This document shows, one piece after another, positions 1 through 14,000 of a stretch of DNA of 64,000 nt. Each line of letters begins with the position of its first letter. Position 1 is the stretch's first letter. The notes under the pieces are model-generated. The model saw only the letters and a list, made by a program, of their open reading frames with translations. It was not told the DNA's origin and did no database searches. The position numbers and the translations under genes were made by a program. This stretch comes from Girardinichthys multiradiatus (taxonomy: Eukaryota > Chordata > Actinopteri > Cyprinodontiformes > Goodeidae), in contig NC_061805.1 in NCBI RefSeq assembly GCF_021462225.1, positions 30,769,958 to 30,833,957 of the forward strand, in the 5' to 3' direction.

Positions 1-497
1 GTTTTCTGCCACACTTTTTCCTTCCCACAGACTTCCCACTGAGGTGCCTTGATACAGCACTCTGGGAACAGCCTATTCGTTCAGAAATTTCTTTCTGTGT
101 CTTACCCTCTTGCTTGAGGGTGTCAATAATGGCCTTCTGGACAGCAGTCAGGTCGGCAGTCTTACCCATGATTGGGGTTTTGAGTGATGAACCAGGATGG
201 GAGTTTTAAAGGCCTCAGGAATCTTTTGCAGGTGTTTAGAGTTAACTCGTTGATTCAGATGATTAGGTTCATAGCTCGTTTAGAGACCCTTTTAATGATA
301 TGCTAATTTTGTGAGATAGGAATTTTGGGTTTTCATGAGCTGTATGCCAAAATCATCCGTATTAAGACAATAAAAGACCTGAAATATTTCAGTTAGTGTG
401 CAATGAATCTAAAATATATGAATGTTAAATTTTCATCATGACATTATGGAAAATAATGAACTTTATCACAATATGCTAATATTTTGAGAAGGACCAG
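1..497 (-). mobile_element. Tc1/mariner transposon, 5' part, cut by window edge
   Basis: Same family as the complete element at 59490–61097. Reading the minus strand from 497, the terminal inverted repeat (about 210 bp, beginning CAGTCCTTCTCAAAATATTA apart from one change) leads to a transposase start codon at 169. The frame then stays open to the window edge, covering about 56 codons (helix-turn-helix DNA-binding part and a GRKKCGRK basic motif). The outer end is flanked by TA (498–499), as expected for Tc1 target-site duplication. The catalytic part lies outside the window, so intactness cannot be judged. Confidence 0.93.
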
Positions 498-1689
498 TAT
501 GTCCTGTTTTACTGCTGTCTATTGGTACATGGGCTGAAAAATAAAGCAGGATTCTTGAATTTTATCCCATTCTGTCACATTAAACTTCATATATTTTTTG
601 TAAAAAAAACAGAAAACCACAGGTCATTTTCCTTACATTGCATAAAAATACGGTACGTTATTTGGTTTGTCAGATAAAACTATGTAAGTACATTGGTGAC
701 TGTAATGGAAAAAATTTAAGGAAATTAGGACAGCGTGGAATATAGTTAATCACTCACCAACAAATTGATATAATGGTGATGTATGATGTCTTGTGATGAA
801 TCGGAAGTTATGTTAAGCTGTTACACCATATGGTGCAATGGTTTTAAAACACGTATACAAATATCTCATTGGTGGACCTGATTATTGCACAGTTAAGGTT
901 TCAGCTGTTCAAATGCTTTGTGTCCAACTAGTATGAAATGTTTCCTGGCTTGTTTTTCACAAGCTATTAATAATCTTGCAAAAATCAGACAGTTCAACCC
1001 AGATATTAATATGGTTCCCAACCAAAAATGTTTTAATTTGCTAAATGAAAGGAAATAGAAATTTTTAATAAATTTCTAGAAAAGTCTACGTTTATACAAA
1101 ACTCTAAATTCGAACAGAATTGCCTTTTAAATTGATTTTGGACCAATGGAGGATCCACACATGTAGAGATCTACAATTCTTTTCCGATATCTTGGCTGAC
1201 GTCTCGATTTTTCCATGTCACAGGGAAGCAGTGAGGAATTTCCTTAAAGTTTTTTTTTTAAATCCAGTTTTGGCATTTAACGCAAATGTTCAAAGCCATG
1301 AAATATTCTTAGCCTTCCCAAATTCTTTGAAGGCATTTAGAAGAAAGTAATGCTTTAAAAACAAAAAAAAGTAATTTAGCAAATTCTGTTTTGTTTTCCC
1401 ATTACTGATGAGGTTTGCCAATAATTGTTTTTTGCCAAAAGCCATTTATAGAAATGTAAATGTGGTTCTAACCCTTTATTCTACACACCTCAAACAGTAA
1501 AATGCATTTACAGATTTCTCCTCACCTAATCACCATCTACCAACGTTCTGCAAAATATAGCAAAAGCAGCAAAGAAATAATTCGTTACTAAGTATTTAAA
1601 ACTGTAAGATGAATGAAAAAAAGTTTAAAGTATCTAAAGTGTAAAAACTGGCACTCAAGGATAAAAAGACAAGACAGGTACATTGGAGC
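498..1689. other. AT-rich intergenic stretch, no gene recognised
   Basis: This lies between the Tc1 fragment and the 3' end of ubap2. It is AT-rich with short homopolymers. Short open frames, such as one at 1120–1350, start at a non-ATG codon and resemble no family I know. I see nothing I can name here. Confidence 0.5.
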
Positions 1690-2389
1690 TTCAACTGCTC
1701 AGAACTTTATTATGACAGAAAAAAGGGTTAAAATTAAAATATAAAATTTGGTTGGGCAAGTCTGGTCTGTAGTTTTTAAAAAGGGCAGATATGGACAGAA
1801 GGAGGGAAGGCAGCTTCCAGCAGAGGGAGATCAGTGGGAGAAGATACAAAAAAAACAAAGCGGATGAATTTGGCAAAACAGGAAGTCATGTATAAAAAAA
1901 GAATAACGAGATAGATGCAGTTAGTCATTATAAACCCCACCCCCATCTGAAATGTCCTCATATGTGATCAGTGCTACTGCTCTCTCCTTTTCCTTTTTCT
2001 GTTTTTTCCAAGAGAATTGGATCATCTATCATCTTCACTCAATATTTAATGTAACAACTTTTCCTGCAGTTTTGAAAAAGTAAACAAAAAGTCCTTCAAA
2101 AATAAAATGCGGCAACCATTTTTATGTTCTACTATTACATATACAGTATATATATATATTTATATATAAATACATACATAAATATCTTACATGTACAACC
2201 AATTTTGAAAAGAAGGGGGGAAGAGAGAACCCAAAAGACTTATGAGGACTTGGGGGAGGTGGGGAGAGCATAATGCTCATTGTAAGGGTAGTGTGTCTAT
2301 TTTTGCTTTTTCATTTTATTTTAACGCTACACACACGCTCTCATGCAACCACACAGCCTTTTGGGGGAGAAGGGAATGGGTAGCATTCC
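1690..2389 (-). other. ubap2: ubap2 3' untranslated region with poly(A) signal
   Basis: This follows the ubap2 stop codon at 2390–2392. On the minus strand an AATAAA hexamer lies at 1706–1711 and would place cleavage near 1690. The UTR contains a TA-rich microsatellite around 2140–2170. The 3' end is inferred from the hexamer only. Confidence 0.6.
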
Positions 2390-5006
2390 TCAGTTTGCCC
2401 AGTAGGGAGAGCTGCCGTAGCTGGACTTGCTGCCTTGGGCTTTCTGCTGCATACTGCTGGACTGACTCCGCTGACCAGGACCACCCTGCAAAGAACATTT
2501 TCTCCATCTTAAGTCACGTCACAGAGTTTCTATAAATGTACTATTTTAGAGGTGCTCAAGATCTAAAGCTTTAATGACCTTCCAGCTTTTGTTTACCTGT
2601 CCATCTTGCGTTAGATGATGGTGCAGCATCTGGGAGTGGGGTTGTTGGTGTGGAGGCAGGATGTGCAGGAAAGGAGCAGGAGCATAGCCAGGAGCTCCAC
2701 CAGGGTTCATGGGGCCTGTTCCTCCGAGGGCTGAAGGCAGACTGAAGGGAGGCGGTGTCCCTGTGTGGAAGCCTTGCTTGTCAAATGACTGAGAAACAAT
2801 GAAAGAAAGCAAAGAGGTTTTAATGACTTCATGTGAACCATAAAGTCTCTTACCACTCATCTATTTGTACCCTGATCCCAAGAAGAGACTTTCTTATATT
2901 TAATGTTTTCTTGGCCAGTATTTTCTTTAGAGCCTCAGAGTTATTGTTGAACATCTCAGGCTGTAATCCACCTTGATACATTCTGTACCTGTCCATTTCC
3001 AATCATTTGTTTCTTTTCTTTTAGGCTCCTCACTCCACAAATTAGTAATTAATTCATAAAATGTTTTACACAAGAAATAAACCAGCCTTGTGTAAAAACA
3101 AAAAAAATAAAACAAAAAATGGAAACTTTAATCAAGTTAAAGACTACAATTTACACTTGATTAAACTCCTGTAGGACTAAACAGAGGTGCTTCAACATCT
3201 TACTGCTGAAAGCCATAGATGCTCCAGCCTTCTAGCCTACACATCACCAAAAGCTATAAAGCCTGAAGGTATTAAACATTAAATCACAAGCATGACAAGA
3301 AACACACCTGTGTTTTGCTGTATATGGAACCTCCCATGTCAGGAACTCCACCTCCCGTTCCCGATCCGGATAATCCTGGTGCCGAGAAATGAGAGGAAAA
3401 GAAAAATGGAAAATAATGTTACTAGAAATACTTGGAACTGCAGTGAAAAACAAGAAAAGGAAGAAGCTTAAGGGGTTAACAGAAAATATAACAAATCTTC
3501 ACTGTTTAGCAGAATTTCTGTTTCCATGTTAGTATTACAGCCCGCAGAAAGAAGCAGATTAGGTGAGGCGGTGCAGAGGCACTTGGTCTCACATTTTTTC
3601 ACCACTCTCTGCAATGAGCTGCTGTATCCCATGTGTATATATTCCCATATTTCCACTGCAGCAAACAAATAATGTTTCGGTATGCACATGTGTCGTGTGT
3701 ACCTTTCCCTGGGCCGCTGCCTGCTGATTTGGCCTGTGACTGGGCAGAGCCTCCATACCCTGCCTTACTGTATTCCCCACCGTGGGCTTGAGACAGGTCA
3801 TCAAAAGCTGAAGGATGAGGAACAGTGGAGGACAGAAAAAGAAGGGTGGGGATCATAGGAGAAGGGAGATGAGCAATAAAATTCACGAAGAAGAGAAGCA
3901 GAAAACAGATTGGAGGAGAGGATGGGGGCAGGTCAGAGAGAAAAGGTAACCTGACAATGACAAAGTGTGACTATATGGCCAACTTCTGGAGTGGATTTTA
4001 GCCAAGCAAGCAGCATAGGCAAAAAGCACAGGCCACACACATGCAGCAAGACCTCATCTTCAGACATCTGGAGGCACCAGTAAACTTCAACAGAAAATCT
4101 CGATTTTAAGTGAATAAAGGTAAGAGCTATACTGTTCTACTAAAAGAAGACAAACCCTAGTTATGTCCCACCTGCGCCGTAGGCGTGCTGCCCGTAACTT
4201 GGCTGGTGCTGTTGGTGGAACTGACTGGAGGGGTTGGCCAGGCCCATTGCAGGCTGCTTGGCAGAAGCTGGAGGCACAAACACTGTGGGGCCATACTGGA
4301 AGGCTGAAGGAACGCCAGGCATGCCAGCATAGTAGGGCAGACCTAGAAGAGAATCAAACACAGAGGGCAAACGCTAAGCTTAGCAATTATGTCAAAATAA
4401 AAAGGTTTTACTCATTTGTTCTGAATTTTAACAGAAATCACATCAATAAAGTTTAATTTTACCTCGTGTAAATGCTATGGAGTAATAAATAAGTAAATGA
4501 AGTACCCCTCTGGCTATGAAGGATTTAAATCCAAAGGCAATAAAGTAGCAATATTGTACACTGAAGCACATAGGCTTGCAGTTTAAGACCGGTCAAGAAT
4601 TTGCTTTTCCTGCTGCTGTTCAGATAAAATTTTAAGCATGTTTATGCATTTGCCTTCAGTCTTGTTTTACAGCTAGTTTTAAATGGGCTTCCTTTTATCT
4701 GTAGTTTAAAAGGCCAACCAGTAATCATTTGGTCATAGAGCCAGTGGACAATTGCTTTTTATGAAAAAATGAAAATAATCCATTGACAGGTTGTGTTTTT
4801 TTTTTTTTTACCGGTGTATCCATAGCCAGGTGGTAAAGGAGGGTTGAGGAAGGCCTGGTTCTGTGTCTGCTGACCCTGGTTCTGACCCTGTCCTTGAGTT
4901 CCTGCCGGCTGGGTCTGTTGGGGTTGCGACTGCACGCCGGCTGTAGATAGGCTGGTTGGGGGAGCCGGGGACGAGGAGTCATTCCTGCCAAATTTGGTTG
5001 CATCAC
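2390..5006 (-). other. ubap2: ubap2 exons 23–28: conserved C-terminal region
   Basis: Exons: 5006–4812, 4342–4172, 3807–3703, 3375–3308, 2788–2597, 2485–2390. They encode [16 protein letters not shown] with a Gln-rich run, [39 protein letters not shown], a Gly-rich linker ending [26 protein letters not shown] with a [18 protein letters not shown] stretch, and the terminal [13 protein letters not shown] before TGA at 2392–2390. Phases close without a break. These aromatic-, Pro- and Gln-rich segments are the most conserved part of the family after the UBA domain. Confidence 0.9.
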
Positions 5007-8000
5007 CTGGAAAGAAATAAAGATAAAAATATTGAGAGGAAAGCTCTGAAAAAGAATTTGAAAAAAAAAAACAAAAAAAAAAACTGTCAGATAAACAGGT
5101 TTACCAATTCTGATATCAAGCCATGGATGAAGTGCAACGATATATCAGATCACAACAGTCTTTGCAATATCAATGTGTGTAATGTCACAATTGCAGCGGA
5201 CTATCATCATTATTTGGATGGTTAGAATATTTCAGACACCATATATTAAAACTCTGTGCCAACCATATTTGGCCAAATGGATGATTTTTACTGGCTTTTA
5301 TTCCCACAAATGATGTCGATTTTAGAGACTCATTGAACCAACAATGACAATAGTGGAAGTATTGTTAACTAGGGTTTGGAAACATCAATAGGTATTGCTT
5401 ATTTCTGTCAGAATCAACCAAGATTCCTATAATAATAAAAAAAATCTTCATTATAATGGTAAACTTTACAATAATTGCCACATTTGTTGCAGACTTCAGG
5501 CTGTAACTGCTCATAAGTCTGCTTTAAAGTACTGGTAATGGTTGTGAAAACTTATGTACATTATTTTGTATTTTATTTTTATTAAAGAATTTTCAAAGCC
5601 TGTAAATCTTGACTGTAATCCATTTAGTAATACAGCTGAAACACTTCCCAGAGTCAATACATAATAAATGGACGTGCTAATGGCAAAGCTGCTATATGTG
5701 TGTCAATTCAAAAACACACAAGGGAGATTATACATATTATACAGAGGCCTTCAGGACTGGGGACAAAGACATATACAGAGAGATGAAGTACAAGTTTGGA
5801 AAGGCAGTGAAAGAGGACAAACGACTGTACTGAGAAGCTCCAAAACCAGTTCTCAGCCAACGACTGCGTCTGTCTGGAAAGGGCTCAAGCAAATCACCAA
5901 CTACAAGCTGAAAGCCCCCCACTCCATCAACGACTGACGCCTCGCCAACGACCTGAACAAGTTCTACTGATGCTTTGAAAGACAAAGGGACAGTCCTGCA
6001 ACCATCCCCCACGACACCCCCCAACAGCTGCAGCCACAATCCACCTCCCCAACCTCAAGAGGTGCCTTGGCACCTCCAACCCCCACCCTGAAGTTCCCCC
6101 CCACCAGCCCCCTACCCACGCCGAGGACGACTCTTTCCATCCAGGAGAGGGACGTCAACAAACTCTTCAGGAGACAGAACCCCCGGAAAGCTGCTGGTCC
6201 GGATTCTGTCTCACCAGCCAGCCTGAAGCACTGCGCTGATCAACTGTCTCCAGTCTTCACAGACATTTTTAACACCTCACTGGAGACATGTCATGTGCCA
6301 GCCTGCTTCAAGTCCTCCACCATCGTCCCTGTTCCCAAGAAGCCAAGGACCACAGGGCTTAATGACTTCAGACCCGTCGCCCTGACCTCTGTGGTGATGA
6401 AGTCCTTTGAGCGCCTTGTGCTCTCACACCTAAAAGACATCACCGACCCCCTCCTGGACCCCCTGCAGTTTGCCTACAGAGCCAACAGGTCTGTAGATGA
6501 TGCAGTCAACCTAGCCCTTCACTTCATCCTCCGGCACCTGGACTCCACAGGAACCTACGCCAGGATCCTGTTTGTGGATTTCAGCTCTGCCTTCAACACC
6601 ATCGTCCCAGTTCTGCTACAGGAGAAGCTCTCCCAGCTGAGTGTGCCCGACTCCACCTGCAGGTGGATCACTGACTTCCTGTCCGACAGGAAGCAGCGCG
6701 TGAGGCTGGGGAAGCACGTCTCTGACTCCCTGACCATCAGCACCGGTTCCCCCCAAGGCTGTGTTCTCTCTCCTCTGCTCTTCTCCCTGTACACCAACAG
6801 CTGCACCTCCAGTCACCAGTCTGTCAAGCTTCTGAAGTTTGCGGACGACACCACCCTGATCGGACTCATCTCTGATGGTGACGAGTCTGCGTACAGATGG
6901 GAGGTGGACCATCTGTTGGACTGGTGCAGCCAGAACAACCTTGAGCTCAACGCTCTAAAGACAGTGGAGATGGTTGTGGACTTCAGGCAGAACCCAGCCC
7001 CACCTGCCCCCATCACCCTCTGTGACTCCACAATTGACACTGTGGAATCTTTCCGCTTCCTGGGAACCATCATCTCCCAGGATCTCAAGTGGGAGCCAAA
7101 CATCAGCTCCCTCATCAAGAAAGCCCAGCAGAGGATGTTCTTCCTGCGGCAGCTGAAGAAATTCAACCTGCCAAAGACTATGATGGTGCACTTCTACACA
7201 GCCATCATTGAGTCCATCCTCACCTCCTCCATCACCATCTGGTACGCCGCTGCTACAGCCAAGGATAAGGGCAGGCTGCAGCGTGTCATTCGGTCTGCTG
7301 AGAAGGTGATTGGCTGCAGTCTACTGTCGCTCCAGGAACTGTACACCTCCAGGACCCTGAAGCGGGCAGGGAAGATTCTGGCTGATCCCTCCCACCCCGG
7401 TCACAGACTCTTTGAGACTCTCCCCTCTGGCAGTAGGCTGCGGTCCATCCGGACCAAAACCTCACGCCACAAGAACAGTTTTTTCCCCATCTGCCACCAG
7501 CCTGGTTAACAAAGCCCGGAAACCACATGGACACTCTCCCTTTCCCCAACACCCCACTTTTTTGCTGACACCTGTAACTTGTAACTCTCACAAAATTAGC
7601 ATATCATTAAAAGGGTCTCTAAACGAGCTATGAACCTAATCATCTGAATCAACGAGTTAACTCTAAACACCTGCAAAAGATTCCTGAGGCCTTTAAAACT
7701 CCCAGCCTGGTTCATCACTCAAAACCCCAATCATGGGTAAGACTGCCGACCTGACTGCTGTCCAGAAGGCCACTATTGACACCCTCAAGCAAGAGGGTAA
7801 GACACAGAAATAAATTTCTGAACAAATAGGCTGCTCCCAGAGTGCTGTATCAAGGCACCTCAGTGGGAAGTCTGTGGGAAGGAAAAAGTGTGGCAGAAAA
7901 CGCTGCACAACGAGAAGAGGTGACCGGACCCTGAGGAAGATTGTGGAGAAGGACCGATTCCAGACCTTGGGGGACCTGCGGAAGCAGTGGACTGAGTCTG

Positions 8001-11000
8001 GAGTAGAAACATCCAGAGCCACCGTGCACAGGCGTGTGCAGGAAATGGGCTACAGGTGCCGCATTCCCCAGGTCAAGCCACTTTTGAACCAGAAACAGCG
8101 GCAGAAGCGCCTGACCTGGGCTACAGAGAAGCAGCACTGGACTGTTGCTCAGTGGTCCAAAGTACTTTTTTCGGATGAAAGCAAATTCTGCATGTCATTC
8201 AGAAATCAAGGTGCCAGAGTCTGGAGGAAGACTGGGGAGAAGGAAATGCCAAAATGCCAGAAGTCCAGTGTCAAGTACCCACAGTCAGTGATGGTCTGGG
8301 GTGCCGTGTCAGCTGCTGGTGTTGGTCCACTGTGTTTTATCAAGGGCAGGGTCAATGCAGCTAGCTATCAGGAGATTTTGGAGCACTTCCTGCTTCCATC
8401 TGCTGAAAAGCTTTATGGAGATGAAGATTTCATTTTTCAGCACGACCTGGCACCTGCTCACAGTGCCAAAACCACTGGTAAATGGTTTACTGACCATGGT
8501 ATCACTGTGCTCAATTGGCCTGCCAACTCTCCTGACCTGAACCCCATTGAGAATCTGTGGGATATTGTGAAGAGAACGTTGAGAGACTCAAGACCCAACA
8601 CTCTGGATGAGCTAAAGGCCGCTATCGAAGCATCCTGGGCCTCCATAAGACCTCAGCAGTGCCACAGGCTGATTGCCTCCATGCCACGCCGCATTGAAGC
8701 AGTCATTTCTGCAAAAGGATTCCCGACCAAGTATTGAGTGCATAACTGTACATGATTATTTGAAGGTTGACGTTTTTTGTATTAAAAACACTTCTTTTAT
8801 TGGTCGGATGAAATATGCTAATTTTGTGAGATAGGAATTTTGGGTTTTCATGAGCTGTATGCCAAAATCATCCGTATTAAGACAATAAAAGACCTGAAAT
8901 ATTTCAGTTAGTGTGCAATGAATCTAAAATATAGGAATGTTAAATTTTCATCATGACATTATGGAAAATAATGAACTTTATCACAATATGCTAATATTTT
9001 GAGAAGGACCTGTATTCAGTGGTAAAGTTCAAAGTAGACCTGATGTTACTCACCAGAGTATGGATTATTAGCTAGGCTCTCTCTTCCAGGGATTGGAGCA
9101 GTAGCACCAGGGAATGTTACACCATAGTAGTCCTGGTAAGACAAAGAAATATTCGAGGAGTTTAAAAAGGTTGTGACCAGGTAAGGACCCACCCCAAAAT
9201 CTGATCAATTTAACCTCCCCAATAAAATAACATCACCCTGATTTACAAATAAATACTGCATGAATAACTTATTGATTTTCTTAAATTTTCATGTGCCAGC
9301 AAAATAGCATCATCATCTGGTAATGTAATGTTTAAGAACAACTTTAGTTGGATGGACTGAGCAGAAAGTTTTGTCTAAATATCACAAAATGTGTCCTTAT
9401 CTGCTTCAGGCAAATGATTTTTTCATCAGTTATAAACTGTTAATCTTCATCCTTCACTTAAAGTACTAATAAAGAATTAAAACCAAGTCAAATTATTGTG
9501 AAGCTTGGAAACACCACAATGCAGCATTCATGAATACAAAGGTGCTCTAGTTCCATGTTAGAAAAAAGATGAAGTAAAAGTAAGCTTTTTATTAATTGCT
9601 TAACTGATGTGGAACAGAAAACTGCAGAGTAAATACAAGGAAAACAGAAAAGTTAAGTAAATCACAGTAAAAGCAACTGAATGAATTTCTAAAACAGGAA
9701 CGTAAAATTAGCCAGACTCCTTGAGTCAAAAGTAAATGATTCAATAAACAAACATCTAGGCAGAGAGCTTAACCCCCCCCCCCCCCCCAATACTAGACCC
9801 AAAGTTACGCCATTGTTGCAAAGTGACCTATCAGATTGTCTTTTGTGCTACTTATTTACTGTCAGGAGCAAAAAATGAGGAATTTGTGTAAAAAACCTGA
9901 GCATGTAAAGCAGGGAGAGCTGGCAAGGAGCCAACATGAAGATCAAAATGAGAAAAACAAAGCAAAAGATTAACAGTAGACGTGGAAATGGAAAAAGCTG
10001 TTTGAAAATGGTAGTTTAAAGCCATGTTTAAAAACTGAACAGGATAAGCACAAAATAAATCCGTCAAATGAAATTACAGAGAATTGTTTTTTGCACTATT
10101 AAGCGTCAACTTCCAATAGCATCAGAGAAGGTGATGGACTTGGATCTCCTTCATTTAGATTAGGGCATTAAACAACAGTATTTACATGGTTGTGACCCAG
10201 AAAGAGAGAAAGACACTGTTATTCCGACTGCTAGTGAGAAATAAATACTCACCAAAGGTAGTCGAGATTGCAGCATTTGCAAGTCTTCATATCCATAGAT
10301 CTGCTGTTGGAATAAGGGAATGTTGTAAATTATCTTTCACTACAATTACACAAAGTTTATCCACTGAATGCTCAAATTATACAAGAAAAAAATACCATCA
10401 TCCTTCATCTGTTTTCAGCTTTTTAACTTTTTATCTGAATTCTGCTCAGAAAATTTTACTGCCACTTCACGAATAAAAACCTGAATAGTGTGGAGTGCAT
10501 TTGTATTGTGCCACCCTGAATTAATATTTTGTAGAACCATCTTTCCCTGCAATTACAGCTGCAAGCCTTTAGGGACATGCACCCCCTTGTTTTGCACAGA
10601 CTCTTGAGCCTTTTGTCTTTGCTAAATGGCTTCAGATCGGTCAAATAAATAGGCCCTGCACTGTAAGTAGCTCAATCCATCTTCCCATCAACTCTGACTT
10701 GTTTCTATGTTCCTGCTGATGAATCCTAATGACATGATGCTGCCAGCATACGGGACAAAAAGTTCAGTTTTGGTCTCATCTAAATAGAGCACCATCTTCC
10801 ACAAATTTTTAGTGTCCGGCTTTGGACTTCTCATTGCTTTGTTTTCTTTTTGCCAATCTTGAAGGTCAGATGAGTGAAGTGCACGACAAACAGATTCACT
10901 CATCAGATCTGTGGCTCTTTGTAGTTTCTCCATTGTTCCACGGCCTCTTGGCCACTGATTATTGCTAGGTGCCATCTGAAAACTACTAACTGCACAGTTT

Positions 11001-14000
11001 TTCATTATTTAATCAGAGCGAAATGGGTTGAATACATTTGTATGCCACACTTTTCTGACTTATTTGTAAAAAGTTTTACAAACTTCAGCTTCACAATTAC
11101 GTAACAACCTTGTGTTGGTCTTTGTATAAATTTCATTGAAGTTTGTGGTCTTATGAATTAGAAAAAAGTTACCGGGTAAGCAGGGAGCAATCCACCAGGG
11201 CCCATAATGTACTGGTTGGCCAGTAGTGGCGGCACTCCTTGGGCCAAATTAGGAGGAGCTTTACCTGCAGGGGAGGAAGAGTAGAACCCATGTGTGACTT
11301 TAACCTGAACTGGTTAGTCTTCGGGTCAAAAATACCTAATTTGTTATTATTTAATTTCGATTTTGGTGCACCTAATATACACTGCTAAAAAAAAATAAAG
11401 GGAACACTAAAACAACACAATATAACTCCAAGTAAATCAAACTTCTGTGAAATCAAACTGTCCACTTAGGAAGCAACACTGATTGACAATTAATTTCACA
11501 TCCTGTTGTGCAAATGGAAAAGACAACAGGGGGAAATCTTTGGTGATTAGCAAGACACTCAGTAAAGGAGTGGTTCTGCAGGTGGGGACCACAGACCACT
11601 TCTCAGTACCTCTGCTTTCTGGCTGATGTTTTGGTCACTTTTGAATGTTGGTGGTTCTTTCACACTCGTGGTAGCATGAGACGGACTCTACAACCCACAC
11701 AAGTGGCTCAGGTAGTGCAGCTCATCCAGGATGGCACATCAATGTGAGCTGTGGCAAGAAGGTTTGTTTTTTCTGTCAGCGTAGTGTCCAGAGCCTGGAG
11801 GCGTTACCAGGAGACAGGCCAGTACACCAGGAGATGTGGAGGAGGCCGTAGGAGGGCAACAACCCAGCAGCAGGACCGCTACCTCCGCCTTTGTGCAAGG
11901 AGGAACAGGAGGAGCACTGACAGAACCCTGCAAAATGACCTCCAGCAGGCCACAAATGTGCATGTGTCTGCACAAACGGTTAGAAACCGACTCCATGAGG
12001 ATGGTATGAGGGCCCGACGTCCACAAATGGGGCTTGTGCTCACAGCCCAACACCGTGCAGGACGCTTGGCGTTTGCCAGAGAACATCAGGATTGACAAAT
12101 TCGCCACTGGCACCCTGTGGTCTTCACTGATGAAAGCAGGTTCACACTGAGCACATGTGACAGACGTGACAGAGTCTGGAGACACCGTGGAGAGTGATCT
12201 GCTGCCTGCAACATCCTTCAGCATGACCAGTTTGGCAGTGGGTCAGTAATGGTGTGGGGTGGCATTTCTTTGGAGGGCTGCAAGACCCTCCATGTGCTCG
12301 CCAGAGGTAGCCTGACTGCCATTAGGTACCAAGATGAGATCCTCAGACCCCTTGTGAGACCAGATGCTGGTGCGGTTGGCCCTGGGTTCCTCCTAATGCA
12401 GGACAATGATAGACCTCATGTGGCTGGAGTGTGTCAGCAGTTCCTGCAAGATGAAGACATTGAAGCTATGGACTGGCCCGCCCGTTCCCCAGACCTGAAT
12501 CTGATTGACCACATCTGGGACATCATGTCTCGCTCCATCCACCAACATCACGTTGCACCACAGACTGTCCAGGAGTTGGCGGATGCTTTAGTCCAGGTCT
12601 GGGAGGAGATCCCTCAGCAGACCATCCACCGTCTCATCAGGAGCATGACCAGGCGTTGTAGGGAGGTCATACAGACACGTGGAGGTCACACACAATACTG
12701 AGCCTCATTTTGACTTGTTTTAAGGACATTACATCAAAGTTGGATCAGCCTGTAGTGTGTTTTTCCACTTTATTTTTGTGTGTGACTCTAAATCCAGGCC
12801 TCCATTGGTTCATAAATTTGATTTCCATTGATGATTTTTGTGTAATTTTGTTGTCAGCGCATTCAACTTTGTACAGAACAAAGTATTTAATGAGAATATT
12901 TCATTTATTCAGATCTAGGATGTGTTCTTTGAGTGTTCCCTTTATTTTTTTGAGCAGTGTAAAACCCAATATAAAATATGAATCCAAGTTGACTCCTGAG
13001 ATCAGATAAGCACAACCATACCAGAAGTGGTGGCTATTTGTGCCGCGGTGCGGCTGCCTCCAGGTGAGATTGTGGTGTTTGTGCCATTCTGAGTCAATCC
13101 TGGTCCTCCTGGTTGGTACAGGCCATTGGAGGAGGAACTACTGGCAATTGTAGGTGCACTAGGTGGGACAACTTGGCTGGATGATGATGAAAAGGCATGA
13201 AGGCTGCTGCTGCTTTGCTCATTGGTTATCTGGTTGAGAAAGAAATAACCAGATCATGCATGTGAGAAATCCAGGTCTAAAAGATTTCAACTTTCAACTT
13301 GGTCATAAGATGCACGTGAACTTACCGTTAGGGAAGAACTTGTAACAAGGGCTGACCCAGATGAGTGAGTACTGCTCAGGTGACTACAAAGAGAATTAAT
13401 GTATGAATTTGATGCAAATGTGATTTAGAGTTTAAGGAAAGAAGGATTTAAAAGTTAGGAGATTCAGAGATGTTTTTCTCCACATTATAAGATTAGGATA
13501 TGTGCTTGTAACCATCATTATCTCCTTGTTAGATGAAAGTAGGAGTAAACCAGACATTACCTGCTGAGTGATGAGATGGGGGCTGAGTGGGACGGTGTGA
13601 CTACCGGAGAAGGAATATGGTGTCCTGATCCACCTTCACTAGTCAGAACAGGAGGTTCTGTTTTCAATGTACTAGATGACGTAGAACCTGGTTTCATGAA
13701 AAACAGAAATTCATCTCGTGTCTTCAAGAAATACAATGTTTTAGTAGGAGCTATAAATTAGCTAGTACTTACTTTCCTGTGTCTTCATAGCACTGTAGCC
13801 ATTCTATAACAAGAACAGAGGGTGTTAATTAAAAATTTTCATTGTAATAGCCACATGGAGCCTTCAGGAACTAACCAGGACCAAAATGTTTGGACTTACT
13901 GTCAGAGGAGCAGTACCACCTGATGGGACATCTTTGCTCTGTGAGAAACCAAGAGGAGGAGGCAAAGTTCTTGGGCCACTGTTCTCTACCCGACTGGTTG

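Noticed and set aside
6067..7509. A 480-codon open frame as a host gene
   Set aside because: It carries reverse transcriptase motifs A–C (including FADD) of an L2-like LINE, lacks an ATG at its start and lies antisense in a ubap2 intron.
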